Shown here piece by piece: positions 1-10,678 of a DNA stretch of 64,000 nucleotides. The position numbers were made by a program, and so were the translations under genes. The notes under the pieces were generated by a model. It had not been told where the DNA came from. It saw only the letters and a program-made list of their open reading frames with translations, and made no database searches. Where the stretch lies: NCBI GenBank assembly GCA_021372865.1, contig JAJFTO010000001.1, forward strand, positions 61,861 to 125,860, in the 5' to 3' direction. Source of the DNA: Porphyromonadaceae bacterium. Its GTDB lineage: Bacteria > Bacteroidota > Bacteroidia > Bacteroidales > Dysgonomonadaceae. The stretch's first letter is position 1. Each line of letters starts with the position of its first letter.

Positions 1-1270
<1,270 letters not shown>

Positions 1271-1304
1271 AACCGGAAAGAATAAAGATAAAAAAGGTGT
1301 AGAA

Positions 1305-1733
1305 ATGATGAAAATGACCAAATATTTTCTGATCTTTCACACGGGTATGTTCCTTGTGGCAGGATTTGGTATGTGGTTCATACTAAAATGGTTGTTTCCG
1401 CAAACACTGGTAAAGGGTTATCCGGTGATTCCCATCTTCTTTTACCTGCTCGGGCTTGTCTTCATCTATGTCTTCAATCACAACTCTCCCGAAAAACCAG
1501 GGAAAGTCGTGAACACCTATATGCTTATGCGTATGATCAAGATTTTTATTTCGGCCGTGATCCTGTTAATATACTGGATCGTGGACAAAATCAACATACG
1601 GAATTTTGCCCTCATTTTTGTCATTTTTTACATCATCAACCTCATTTGGGAAACCTATATTTACCTGAGAATGGAGATGTACTTAAAATATAAGGAAGAT
1701 CAAAAAAAACCACCCCGGGAACGTATCGACTGA
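1305..1733 (+). CDS. four-helix membrane protein of the ATP synthase operon (AtpI-like position)
   Basis: A 142-aa hydrophobic protein with about four predicted membrane segments (roughly residues 5-28, 40-60, 73-93 and 100-122) and a basic, charged C-terminus. It sits between atpC and atpB, and its stop codon shares one base with the atpB start (TGATG), so it belongs to the operon. Bacteroidetes atp operons usually carry such a poorly conserved membrane protein here. By position it may correspond to AtpI, which helps c-ring assembly in other bacteria, but I see no diagnostic AtpI motif. ATGs at 1305, 1308 and 1314 are all possible starts. Confidence 0.8.
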   Translation: MMKMTKYFLIFHTGMFLVAGFGMWFILKWLFPQTLVKGYPVIPIFFYLLGLVFIYVFNHNSPEKPGKVVNTYMLMRMIKIFISAVILLIYWIVDKINIRNFALIFVIFYIINLIWETYIYLRMEMYLKYKEDQKKPPRERID

Positions 1734-2848
1734 TGAGACAATACAGCTACATATACGGCCTGCTGGCCACTTTTATACTTTTACTTTCCGTCTCCCCGCT
1801 TTCTGCAGAAAACAGCAGTACTTTACCGGGAAAAGAGCTGAACGTAAGAGAATTTATACTGGAACACGTGGCTGATTCCTACGAATGGCATGTTGTAGGA
1901 AACGGCGAAAAAAACCTCTCGGTGCCTCTTCCTGTCATCCTCTGCAGCAAAACCTCCGGGTGGCATCTCTTCTCTTCCACCCGTTTTCACCATGGAGAGA
2001 CTGCATACAAAGGATTTCATATAGCCCGAGAGGGAAAATACAAAGGGAAAATAGTGGAAACAGATGCATCCGGCAATGAAATGCGGCCGTTGGACCTTTC
2101 GCTCACAAAAAATGCGGCCTCGCTGCTTTTTGCCTCACTGCTGCTCGTTGTCATCATCATGGGGGTGGCAAGGTCGCTGAAGAGAAATCCATTGGAGGCG
2201 AAAAAAGGTTTTGCAGGAATCATGGAGATGTTTGTCATGTCGATACACGACGAAGTGATCAAACCTTCTGTGGGAGAAGACTACAAACGATATGCCCCTT
2301 TTCTGCTGACGATTTTCTTTTTCATTTTCACCAACAACCTGCTGGGATTAATCCCGTTGTTTCCGGGTGGTGCCAACGTGACCGGGAACATCGCGGTGAC
2401 CATGGTGCTTGCCGTTGCCACTTTCCTTGTGGTAAATTTTAGCGGCAGCAAAACATATTATAAAGATATTTTATGGCCCGATGTACCTACATGGCTAAAA
2501 GTACCCATCCCACTGATGCCGGCAATAGAAATCGTGGGCACACTCACAAAACCTTTTGCACTGATGATCCGTCTGTTTGCCAACATCATGGCAGGACACT
2601 CCATCGTACTGGGACTGACCACACTCATCTTTATCACCGTGAGCCTTGGGAGTGCCATCAATGCCTCCATGACGGTGCTTTCGGTTTTTTTTACCATATT
2701 TATCGATTTTGTGGAGCTGCTTATCGCCTACATTCAAGCTTACGTATTTACGTTACTTTCGGCCGTCTTTATCGGGCAGGCAAGGATATCACATGCCAGC
2801 AAACCGGCTGTACAGGAAACAAAACCACTTTTTTTGAAAGATAAATAA
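1733..2848 (+). CDS. atpB: F1Fo ATP synthase subunit a
   Basis: Membrane subunit a of Fo, which forms the two proton half-channels against the c-ring. It is long (371 aa) because of an extra N-terminal part: a signal-like hydrophobic segment (residues about 8-25) and a roughly 100-residue extracytoplasmic domain before the conserved helices, as is common in Bacteroidetes. The essential arginine is R280 in MIRLFANIMAGH, following GTLTKPFAL. The helices around NNLLGLIPLFPGG also fit the family. It is preceded by the operon membrane protein with one base of overlap and followed after 33 bases by atpE. Confidence 0.96.
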   Translation: MRQYSYIYGLLATFILLLSVSPLSAENSSTLPGKELNVREFILEHVADSYEWHVVGNGEKNLSVPLPVILCSKTSGWHLFSSTRFHHGETAYKGFHIAREGKYKGKIVETDASGNEMRPLDLSLTKNAASLLFASLLLVVIIMGVARSLKRNPLEAKKGFAGIMEMFVMSIHDEVIKPSVGEDYKRYAPFLLTIFFFIFTNNLLGLIPLFPGGANVTGNIAVTMVLAVATFLVVNFSGSKTYYKDILWPDVPTWLKVPIPLMPAIEIVGTLTKPFALMIRLFANIMAGHSIVLGLTTLIFITVSLGSAINASMTVLSVFFTIFIDFVELLIAYIQAYVFTLLSAVFIGQARISHASKPAVQETKPLFLKDK

Positions 2849-3133
<285 letters not shown>

Positions 3134-3145
3134 ACGCTTCATCGT

Positions 3146-3646
3146 ATGTCATTATTGTCACCCGAACCGGGTCTTCTTTTCTGGATGATGCTTTCTTTTG
3201 GCATTGTACTGTTTGTACTGGCCAAATATGGTTTTCCGATCATCCTGAAGATGGTGGATACAAGACAAAATTACATCGAAGAGTCGCTCCAATCGGCACG
3301 GAAGGCACAGGAAGAACTGGCCCGGGTAAAAGAAACGGGTGAGACTCTCCTGGCAAATACGCGTAAAGAACAGGCAGAGATCCTGAAGGAGACCATCCGG
3401 AAAAAGGATATCCTGATGGAAAAAGCCAAGGAGGAGGCCCGTTTGGAGGCAGATAAGATTATTGTCGCCGCGCGCGATCAGATAAATGCCGAGAAGGAGA
3501 TGGCCATCCGGTCGATACGCAATGAAGTTTCACGCCTCTCGGTGGACCTGGCAGAACGGATTCTTCGTGAAAAGCTGGTCACAAATAAAGATCAAATGGA
3601 GATGATCGATCGTCTACTCGACGAGATTGAGATTTCCAAATCCTGA
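3146..3646 (+). CDS. atpF: F1Fo ATP synthase subunit b
   Basis: Peripheral stalk subunit holding F1 to Fo. The 166-aa protein has one N-terminal membrane helix (about residues 8-29, LFWMMLSFGIVLFVLAKYGF), then a long charged helix rich in Glu, Lys, Ala and Arg that would dimerise. The N-terminal pattern followed by a basic QARKAQEEL-like helix fits subunit b. It starts 12 bases after atpE and ends 5 bases before atpH. Confidence 0.95.
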   Translation: MSLLSPEPGLLFWMMLSFGIVLFVLAKYGFPIILKMVDTRQNYIEESLQSARKAQEELARVKETGETLLANTRKEQAEILKETIRKKDILMEKAKEEARLEADKIIVAARDQINAEKEMAIRSIRNEVSRLSVDLAERILREKLVTNKDQMEMIDRLLDEIEISKS

Positions 3647-3651
3647 ATGGT

Positions 3652-4200
3652 ATGGACACTGGACTAATTTCCACGAGATATGCATCCTCTCTGCTCGATT
3701 ATGCCATTGCATCCGGGGATGAGAAGGAGGTATATATGAGGATGAAACTCCTATCGGAGATGTTTCCTGCCTTTTCCAGATTGCGTAGTTCGATTGCAAA
3801 TCCCGGACTGACTGCTGACAATAAGAAGGAGCTCATTGTCACTGCCTGCGGAGGCACGGTTCCGCCATCACTGAACAGGATGATCGACCTCATCCTGAAG
3901 AACGAGAGAGAGACTCAACTTCAGTATATAGCACTCCGATTTGTTGAACTCTATCGGGAAAAGTTCAATATTCAGTATGGAAAACTGACCACCGCCATCT
4001 CTATCGATGAGACCAGGGAGCGGCAACTCATTGCACGAATTCAGAAAATCACCGGATCGGAGCTGGAAATTGAGTCGATTGTCGAACCCGGTATTATTGG
4101 AGGGTTCGTACTGAATCTGGGGGATTACCGGTGGGACGCAAGTGTGTTGGGTGAACTCAACAGGATTCGAAACAGATTCAAAAGTTTACAAGAAAAATAG
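3652..4200 (+). CDS. atpH: F1Fo ATP synthase subunit delta
   Basis: Delta subunit, which connects the peripheral stalk to the top of F1. The 182-aa protein opens with the family pattern (S)[12 protein letters not shown], has the N-terminal six-helix domain, and ends with a conserved C-terminal segment ([18 protein letters not shown]) that binds subunit b. Length is typical. It is immediately downstream of atpF and 17 bases upstream of atpA. Confidence 0.95.
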   Translation: MDTGLISTRYASSLLDYAIASGDEKEVYMRMKLLSEMFPAFSRLRSSIANPGLTADNKKELIVTACGGTVPPSLNRMIDLILKNERETQLQYIALRFVELYREKFNIQYGKLTTAISIDETRERQLIARIQKITGSELEIESIVEPGIIGGFVLNLGDYRWDASVLGELNRIRNRFKSLQEK

Positions 4201-4217
4201 GGAAATTACAAGATAAG

Positions 4218-5819
4218 ATGGCAGATAATTCAATCAGGGTAAGTGAAGTCTCCGAAGTGTTGCGCATGCAGCTGGAAGGAATGGATACCCACGTAAAATT
4301 CGATGAAACAGGTGTCGTAGTCAGTGTGAGTGATGGCGTAGTACGTATCTTCGGGCTGCAGAACGCCGAATCGAATGAACTGCTGGAATTTGACAATGGT
4401 CAGCAGGCCATTGTGATGAACCTTGAACAAGACAATGTGGGTGCCATCCTTCTGGGTAGTTCGAGCGGTGTGAAGGAAGGATTTCCTGTAAAAAGGACCG
4501 GACGTGTTGCCTCTCTGTTTGTGGGTGAAGGCATGCTGGGCCGTGTGATCTCTCCCATCGGTGAGCCCATCGATGGCAAAGGGCCTCTTACAGGAGAATT
4601 GGTGGAGATGCCACTGGAACGGAAAGCCCCGGGCGTCATCTTTCGTCAACCCGTAAACACGCCGCTGCAGACAGGATTAAAGGCGGTAGATGCCATGATT
4701 CCTATCGGACGGGGTCAGCGTGAATTGATTATTGGTGACCGGCAGACGGGTAAGACCAGTATTGCCATTGACACCATTCTCAATCAACGGGAGAACTTTG
4801 AAAAAGGAGACCCGGTTTACTGCATCTACGTCTCTATCGGACAAAAGGGATCGTCCGTAGCCTCACTGGTGAAAATACTCACTGAAAACGGAGCAATGCC
4901 CTACACGACAGTTATTGCTGCCAGCGGATCAGACACGGCAGCCATGCGTTATATTGCTCCCTTTGCCGGTGCCGCCGCAGGCGAATATTTCCGCGACACG
5001 GGCAGACATGCACTGGTAGTGTACGATGATCTCTCCAAGCAGGCCGTGGCCTATCGTGAAGTATCGCTCATCCTGCGACGTCCTTCCGGTCGCGAGGCCT
5101 ATCCCGGCGACATCTTCTATCTGCATTCCAGACTGTTGGAAAGGTCTGCCAGCATCATCTCTCAGCAGGAGGTAGCCGTAAATATGAATGATCTTCCCGA
5201 GACCCTGAAAGATAAAGTAAAGGGAGGAGGTTCGCTTACTGCTCTTCCTATCATTGAAACACAGGCAGGTGATGTATCGGCCTACATCCCCACCAACGTG
5301 ATATCAATCACCGATGGTCAAATATTTCTGGAAACCGACCTCTACAATAAGGGCATACGCCCGGCCATCAACGTGGGTATCTCCGTTTCGCGTGTCGGAG
5401 GGAACGCACAGGTAAAAGCAATGAAAAAAGTGGCGGGAACCCTAAAGATCGATCAGGCGCAATATCAGGAGCTGGCTGCATTTGCCAAATTTGGCAGCGA
5501 CATGGATCCTGTGACAGCCATGGTCATCGACAAAGGGCGCAAAAATGAAGAACTGCTCATACAGCCGGTACACAGTCCCATGCGCATAGAACATCAGATC
5601 GCCATTCTCTACTGTGGGACCCATGGATTACTCAAGGATGTACCCTTGGAAAAGGTTTCGGCATTCGAGAAGGAATTTCTCTCCATATTGGATATCAGTC
5701 ACCGCAGCGATGTGCTTGATCCGCTGCAACGGGGTGAAATAAATGAAAAGATATCCACGATCATCGAAACAGTGGCAGCAGACACGGTAAGAGCACTGAA
5801 AGAAGAGACAAATGGCTGA
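4218..5819 (+). CDS. atpA: F1Fo ATP synthase subunit alpha
   Basis: Non-catalytic nucleotide-binding subunit of the F1 hexamer. The 533-aa protein is full length. The N-terminal barrel is followed by the P-loop GDRQTGKT (residues 173-180), then [12 protein letters not shown], the segment [15 protein letters not shown] with the conserved Asp pair, and the arginine-finger region ISVSRVGG. The C-terminal helical domain is intact. The start has the usual N-terminus ([19 protein letters not shown]). It overlaps atpG by 8 bases, so the two are translationally coupled. Confidence 0.97.
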   Translation: MADNSIRVSEVSEVLRMQLEGMDTHVKFDETGVVVSVSDGVVRIFGLQNAESNELLEFDNGQQAIVMNLEQDNVGAILLGSSSGVKEGFPVKRTGRVASLFVGEGMLGRVISPIGEPIDGKGPLTGELVEMPLERKAPGVIFRQPVNTPLQTGLKAVDAMIPIGRGQRELIIGDRQTGKTSIAIDTILNQRENFEKGDPVYCIYVSIGQKGSSVASLVKILTENGAMPYTTVIAASGSDTAAMRYIAPFAGAAAGEYFRDTGRHALVVYDDLSKQAVAYREVSLILRRPSGREAYPGDIFYLHSRLLERSASIISQQEVAVNMNDLPETLKDKVKGGGSLTALPIIETQAGDVSAYIPTNVISITDGQIFLETDLYNKGIRPAINVGISVSRVGGNAQVKAMKKVAGTLKIDQAQYQELAAFAKFGSDMDPVTAMVIDKGRKNEELLIQPVHSPMRIEHQIAILYCGTHGLLKDVPLEKVSAFEKEFLSILDISHRSDVLDPLQRGEINEKISTIIETVAADTVRALKEETNG

Positions 5820-6675
5820 GCTAAAAGAGATAAAAAGTAGACTTCAGTCGGTACGGTCCACGCAAAAGATCACATCGGCGATGATGATGGTATCCTCCGC
5901 CAAACTGCAAAAGACCCAGCAAATCATCAGGAAGCTCTATCCCTATGAACAAGAGTTGTACCACCTGCTGCAGCTCTTATTGAACCAGCAGGAAGAATTT
6001 GTTTCACCCTTTATCCGGCAGAGACCCGTAGAACGTGTGGCCATCGTGGCTTTCTCTTCCAATTCGAGTCTGGCGGGCAGGTTCAATGACGAGATTTCAG
6101 ACAAGTTGAAAGCTGTTGTGGAGTCTTATCGTCATGTGGGAAATGAAAACATACATATCTACCCGATCGGTGAAAAAATAGCAAAGGTTGCAAGAAACCT
6201 CGGACTGAATCCACAGGGAAATTTCTCTGACATCAGTGAAAAGCCTGCCTACAAAGATACCAAGACTATTGCCGATGAGCTGACGAATATGTTTCTCGAC
6301 AAAACCATTGACCGAGTGGAACTTATCTATCACCATTTTCTGAGTAAGGGCTCACAGGTTGTGCTACACGAGCCCTACCTCCCGGTGAACCTGAAAAGTG
6401 AAAAAAAAGACATCACAGCAGACGAATATATCATTGAACCCGACAGTGAGTCTATTCTGAACCAGCTGATACCCAAAGCACTCAGGTTGAAACTCTATAC
6501 CATCCACGTCGACTCGGTTACCTCAGAACATGCCGCGCGCATGAAAGCCATGCAGATTGCCACCGACAATGCCGACAACCTGATTGAGGATCTCAAGCTG
6601 GAATACAACAAACTACGACAGGAATCGATCACCAACGAGCTACTCGATATTATCGGAGGCTCTTTTGGCAGATAG
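5812..6675 (+). CDS. atpG: F1Fo ATP synthase subunit gamma
   Basis: Gamma subunit, the rotating central shaft of F1. The 287-aa protein begins with the family signature ([23 protein letters not shown], here read as an N-terminal helix). It ends with the conserved C-terminal helix containing [11 protein letters not shown]. The middle part is more divergent, as usual for gamma. It is the last gene of the operon; the next gene (engB) is convergent and ends 33 bases further on. Confidence 0.96.
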   Translation: MAELKEIKSRLQSVRSTQKITSAMMMVSSAKLQKTQQIIRKLYPYEQELYHLLQLLLNQQEEFVSPFIRQRPVERVAIVAFSSNSSLAGRFNDEISDKLKAVVESYRHVGNENIHIYPIGEKIAKVARNLGLNPQGNFSDISEKPAYKDTKTIADELTNMFLDKTIDRVELIYHHFLSKGSQVVLHEPYLPVNLKSEKKDITADEYIIEPDSESILNQLIPKALRLKLYTIHVDSVTSEHAARMKAMQIATDNADNLIEDLKLEYNKLRQESITNELLDIIGGSFGR

Positions 6676-6708
6676 GTATAACTTACCGGACAAGCCGTTG
6701 ACCATCCA

Positions 6709-7305
6709 CTACAAACTTTGATTTACTTTTTCTATGTAATCAAGCAACTCTTCCCTGCCCTCCCCCTTTTCAGAGGAGGTAACAAAGATGGGTGGCAACT
6801 CTTCCCAGGTCTCCAGCAATTTATCCTTATAAGCGCTGATATTCATCTGCAGACGTCCGGATCCTAACTTGTCAACTTTGGTGAAGACAATGGAAAAGGG
6901 TACGCCTCCCTCTCCCAGCCACTGCATAAATTCGAGATCGATCTGTTGAGGCTCATGGCGCGAGTCGATCAATACAAACAGGTTGGCCATTGCTTCCCGG
7001 CCCAGGATATAATCTTCAATTATTTTCCGGATCTTCTCCCTTCCCTCTTTTCCCCGCCTCGCAAATCCATATCCTGGCAAATCGACCAGATACCACTTGT
7101 CATTGATCAGAAAATGGTTGATCAACAACGTCTTTCCTGGCGTTGACGAAGTCATTGCCAAGCCTTTCCGACTTGTTAACATATTGATTAACGATGATTT
7201 ACCCACATTGGAGCGGCCAATGAAAGCATATTCCGGTTTTCCGTCCTGCGGACATTTGCGAAAATCGGTGTTGCTGATGACGAATTCTGCTGATTTAATG
7301 ATCAT
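6709..7305 (-). CDS. engB: ribosome biogenesis GTPase YsxC/EngB
   Basis: TRAFAC-class GTPase needed for late assembly of the large ribosomal subunit. All G motifs are visible in the 198-aa protein: G1 GRSNVGKSS (residues 30-38), the conserved T in SSTPGKT (G2), G3 DLPGYGFA, G4 TKVDK and a G5-like TSSEKGEG. The N-terminal pattern SAEFV followed by [15 protein letters not shown] fits EngB. It is convergent with atpG and has a REP-like element just upstream of its start. Confidence 0.96.
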   Translation of the reverse strand: MIIKSAEFVISNTDFRKCPQDGKPEYAFIGRSNVGKSSLINMLTSRKGLAMTSSTPGKTLLINHFLINDKWYLVDLPGYGFARRGKEGREKIRKIIEDYILGREAMANLFVLIDSRHEPQQIDLEFMQWLGEGGVPFSIVFTKVDKLGSGRLQMNISAYKDKLLETWEELPPIFVTSSEKGEGREELLDYIEKVNQSL

Positions 7306-7310
7306 ATATA

Positions 7311-7410
7311 TTCGGTTGTTAATCGGTTGTTATTCGGTTGTTACGTGCGAAGCACGAATAACGGCGAAGCCGAATCATGCGCAGCGAACAACTAATTACG
7401 TGAACGCAGT
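7311..7410. repeat. REP-like palindromic element with two GCGAAGC mini-hairpins
   Basis: Three copies of cggttgtt spaced exactly 11 bp apart (7313, 7324, 7335) lead into two perfect short hairpins with a GAA loop: CGTGC-GAA-GCACG (7344-7356) and CGGC-GAA-GCCG (7362-7372). An 8-bp inverted repeat, GTTATTCG (7329-7336) with CGAATAAC (7355-7362), encloses the first hairpin. The right part contains gtgaac-gca-gtgaac and supplies the last codons and stop of the symporter gene. The layout resembles repetitive extragenic palindromes; whether it recurs in the genome cannot be seen here. Confidence 0.65.
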
Positions 7411-8858
7411 GAACCAATGGTCCAAAGTCCAAGTCCGGTAATTAATCCGTTCAGGAGCAGCAGCTCATATCCTACCTGATACCCGAACCACTGCTTCATG
7501 GCCACCTCCGTCACAAAGCACAACACGGGTGCGGCAATGGCCACCCACGGTACCAACTTGTCCGTCGGTTTTACTTTTGTATAAAGTCCAAAAAAATAAA
7601 GTCCCAGCAGCGGACCATAGGTATAGGCGGCCAGCTTGTAGATGGCATTGATGATGCTGTCGGATCCGATTGCTTCAATGAGCAGGATGATCAGTACAAA
7701 AACGGCACTGATCACCACATGGACAATACGACGGGTACGGATGTCTTTCCTCTCCTCTTGTTTTGTTTGCGAGACGGCCTTCATGCGCAGGATATCGACA
7801 CAGAAGGAGGTGGTGAGTGCTGTCAGTGCCGAATCGGCACTCGAGAAAGCAGCAGCCACGATACCCACCACAAAGATACCCAGCACCAGCGGTCCCAGGT
7901 GCTCACTGGCAATCATCGGCAGGATATTGTCAGACACCGCAGGCAATGTAACCGCATTTTGCTCCGCGAAGATCAGCAGCAGTACACCCAGACAAAGGAA
8001 AAGAAAGTTGATGGGTGCAAAGGCCAGCCCATAGGAAACCACGTTCTTTTGTGCATCTTTCAGGGTGCGGATGGTAAGGTTCTTTTGCATCTGATCCTGA
8101 TCCAGACCGGTCATCACAATGGTAATGAACATACCGCTGAAGAACTGTTTAAAGAAGTTTTGCGTCGATGTCCAGTCGTCGAATACAAAAATGCGGGAGT
8201 GAGGACTCTCACTGATGGCTTTCACCGTACCGCTAAAATCAAGATCCAGGCGCAGGGATAGCTGCCATACAATGAGAATCAGCGCACTGATAAAAAAGAT
8301 AGTCTGTAGCCAATCAGTCCAGATGATCGTTTTGACTCCGCTTTTGTAGCTGTATAGCCAGATAATCAAAATGATCCCGATCACAGTCACCACGAAAGGT
8401 ACGCCCCAGGCATCAAACACCAGTGTTTGCAGAATAAACGCGACCAGATAAAGCCTTGCAGCCGCTCCCACGATTTTCGAGAGCAGGAAGAACCAGGCTC
8501 CCGTCTTGTAGGAATTCGGTCCGTATCGCTGATCCAGATATCCATATATGGTGGTGAGATTTAGCCGGTAATAGAGCGGCAGCAGCACATAAGCGATGAC
8601 CAGATAACCGAAGAAAAAGCCAAACACCATCTGCATGTAGGTCATGTCGAGATTACGTACCATCCCCGGTACCGAGACAAAGGTCACCCCCGAGATGGAG
8701 GTTCCTATCATGGCCACTGCCACCACGTACCATTTCGAGGACTTGTTGGCACGGAAGAAAGCATCGTTGCCTGACCCTTTCCGGCTTGTAAGGTAGGAAA
8801 TAAGCATCAGAACAGAGAAGTAAACTGCAATAATAATTAATATGAATGCCGACTGCAT
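7392..8858 (-). CDS. sodium:solute symporter (SSS family)
   Basis: A 488-aa polytopic membrane protein with about 13 hydrophobic segments and the SSS-family layout, including the stretch after the first helices (FFRANKSSKWYVVAVAMIGTSISG) and the conserved SSADSALTALTTSF-like region. Such proteins import a solute (sugar, amino acid, sialic acid or similar) with sodium; the substrate cannot be read from sequence. The last codons (SLRSRN, then stop) lie inside the REP-like element, so the C-terminus may have been reset by that repeat. It ends upstream of engB and follows the HAD gene by 3 bases, so these two probably share a transcript. Confidence 0.88.
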   Translation of the reverse strand: MQSAFILIIIAVYFSVLMLISYLTSRKGSGNDAFFRANKSSKWYVVAVAMIGTSISGVTFVSVPGMVRNLDMTYMQMVFGFFFGYLVIAYVLLPLYYRLNLTTIYGYLDQRYGPNSYKTGAWFFLLSKIVGAAARLYLVAFILQTLVFDAWGVPFVVTVIGIILIIWLYSYKSGVKTIIWTDWLQTIFFISALILIVWQLSLRLDLDFSGTVKAISESPHSRIFVFDDWTSTQNFFKQFFSGMFITIVMTGLDQDQMQKNLTIRTLKDAQKNVVSYGLAFAPINFLFLCLGVLLLIFAEQNAVTLPAVSDNILPMIASEHLGPLVLGIFVVGIVAAAFSSADSALTALTTSFCVDILRMKAVSQTKQEERKDIRTRRIVHVVISAVFVLIILLIEAIGSDSIINAIYKLAAYTYGPLLGLYFFGLYTKVKPTDKLVPWVAIAAPVLCFVTEVAMKQWFGYQVGYELLLLNGLITGLGLWTIGSLRSRN

Positions 8859-8861
8859 ATA

Positions 8862-9554
8862 TCAAAGATTGAGATAATAATTGACCAGATCCGTGAAGTT
8901 GTCAAATTTTAATGTGTAGTCTGTCGTGATTCCGAATCCATATGTCACAAAAATAAATGGGACATATGCCAGGGCCGACTGTTTGCTGTCAGAATCGGTA
9001 TCACCAATGTATACGGGTCTCTGAAGTCCGTTGTTGTTGATCATTATTTTCAGATTTTCATGTTTCGGCATAAAGTTCATCCCGTGCTCCATATAGTCTG
9101 TGATAAGATGGCCGGTCTGGGTGTGGTTCATAAAGTTCACCAGTCCCCCTTTCTCACAGTTACTAAGCAGAAAAAGTTTGTATTTACCGGAAAGACGTTC
9201 CAGCCCCTTCAATACGCCATCGAAGATTACTGGTTTCATTTCAGGTACCAGCTCCTGGTATGACTCAATCACCGCATCAAAAAGCCTGTCCTGCTCTTTT
9301 TCGCTCCATTCCGGTACCAATCTATTCAGCAGCACCCTGGGCTCTTTTCCCATCAATCCCATGAGTTCTTCACGGGTTATTTCTCTGTTTTGACCCAGCT
9401 TTTCCATTCCTCGCGTCCAGCTGAGGACGTAGGTATTCACATTATCCCAGAGGGTACCATCCATGTCAAATATTAAGCTGTCAGGAATAAAAGCGGTCGT
9501 TGCGTCTTCTTGTGCGTGGTTGAAAAAACCATTGGAGTGAATCATCCGGTTCAT
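8862..9554 (-). CDS. HAD-superfamily phosphatase (phosphoglycolate phosphatase-like)
   Basis: A 230-aa haloacid dehalogenase-type hydrolase. Motif I is DMDGT (residues 30-34), with Asp30 the expected nucleophile and Asp32 the acid/base. Motif II is LLSNCEKGG, motif III contains the lysine of MPKHENLKIM, and motif IV is YIGDTDSDS. A helical cap lies between motifs I and II, as in the Gph/PGM class. Natural substrate unknown. It is the first gene of a likely two-gene transcript with the symporter. A second ATG at 9545 is possible. Confidence 0.88.
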   Translation of the reverse strand: MNRMIHSNGFFNHAQEDATTAFIPDSLIFDMDGTLWDNVNTYVLSWTRGMEKLGQNREITREELMGLMGKEPRVLLNRLVPEWSEKEQDRLFDAVIESYQELVPEMKPVIFDGVLKGLERLSGKYKLFLLSNCEKGGLVNFMNHTQTGHLITDYMEHGMNFMPKHENLKIMINNNGLQRPVYIGDTDSDSKQSALAYVPFIFVTYGFGITTDYTLKFDNFTDLVNYYLNL

Positions 9555-9569
9555 TTTTAACTTTCACTG

Positions 9570-9601
9570 CAAAAGTAATGTACAATGCCCGAAAGGGCAA
9601 A
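9570..9601 (-). promoter_or_regulatory. promoter of the HAD-symporter transcript with a palindromic spacer
   Basis: Read on the minus strand there is TTTG, a 20-bp spacer, then TACTTTTG, a full match to the Bacteroidetes primary-sigma consensus (TTTG, 19-21 bp, TAnnTTTG). The spacer contains the palindrome GCCC-TTTC-GGGC (9587-9598), which touches the -33 box and could be an operator. The start codon is 16 bases downstream of the -7 box. Confidence 0.7.
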
Positions 9602-9721
9602 TAAAAAGGGTTAAAACAAAATAGATTCCCAATTGTTTACCATGAAACGCTCCGCTTTCAATGGGTGAAACGAAGAATGCACAATGAGCGGATCAATTGT
9701 AAAATACGAAATTACAACAAA

Positions 9722-10675
9722 ATGGCGAAAGAAAAGGTGTGCCTTATTATCAATCCCGTTTCCGGTACGGAATCCAAGAAAAACATTCCTGAAGATGTAG
9801 CGGCAGCCTTCGATCAAAAGAAAGTGGATCTGATGATCCGTGTCACCGGCTACCCCGAACATGCCACAGAGATCGCGCGTAAGGCAGCCCAAAGGAAATA
9901 TCGCTATGTGATTGCTGCAGGTGGCGACGGCACCGTCAACGAGGTGGCCCGTGCACTGGTCAATACCAGCACCACACTTGGAATTTTACCACTCGGCTCA
10001 GGCAATGGGCTTGCCCGTGATCTCGGTATACCGATGGATGCCGAAAAAGCTCTCGGCATCATCCTGCGCGGGCATACCCGTACAATTGATTATGGAATTG
10101 CCAATGATCACATTTTTTTCTGTACCTGCGGCTTCGGTTTCGACGCCTTCATAAGCGACCGGTTTGCAGAAGATAAAAAAAGAGGTCCCCTGGGATATGT
10201 GCGCAATGTATTGGAGAGTGTGGTAGACTTTCGGGCTGAGGAGTACGAAATTACATCCGACGAAGGGATTATCAGGGAAAAAGCATTTATTCTTACCTGT
10301 GCCAATGCATCCCAATACGGAAACGACGCATTCATTGCGCCGGGGGCGAGCATGGACGACGGCAAGATGAATGTCTCCATCCTGAAACCCCTGAACGCAC
10401 TGGAGATACCACAGACCACGCTGCAACTCTTCACGAAGAATATCGACAAAAACAGCAAGATGATCTCACTCCTCACCAGCAGCCTTCACATAAAACGTGC
10501 CCGTCCAGGGTTAATGCATATCGACGGTGACCCGGTGAAAACAGACACCGGGATCACCGTGCGTATGATTCACAAGGGACTGAATGTACTTTCACCCAAC
10601 TCTTCAGAGCTGGTGGAACGGAAACGGAAGGAGAATGAAAATGTGTTCAGCGCACTTACCCGCTGGTTCAACTGA
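9722..10675 (+). CDS. diacylglycerol kinase-family lipid kinase
   Basis: A 317-aa lipid kinase of the DAGK/YegS type, phosphorylating diacylglycerol or a sphingoid-type lipid at the membrane. The nucleotide-binding motif GGDGTVNE is at residues 67-74, followed by LPLGSGNGLARDLG, the usual second motif, and a C-terminal beta-sandwich domain. I place the start at the ATG at 9722 (MAKEKVCLIINP). The frame extends upstream to 9665, but those 19 residues are basic and do not look like the family. Bacteroidetes make sphingolipids, so a sphingoid substrate is conceivable but unproven. It ends 3 bases from the end of convergent ovoA. Confidence 0.9.
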   Translation: MAKEKVCLIINPVSGTESKKNIPEDVAAAFDQKKVDLMIRVTGYPEHATEIARKAAQRKYRYVIAAGGDGTVNEVARALVNTSTTLGILPLGSGNGLARDLGIPMDAEKALGIILRGHTRTIDYGIANDHIFFCTCGFGFDAFISDRFAEDKKRGPLGYVRNVLESVVDFRAEEYEITSDEGIIREKAFILTCANASQYGNDAFIAPGASMDDGKMNVSILKPLNALEIPQTTLQLFTKNIDKNSKMISLLTSSLHIKRARPGLMHIDGDPVKTDTGITVRMIHKGLNVLSPNSSELVERKRKENENVFSALTRWFN

Positions 10676-10678
10676 TCT

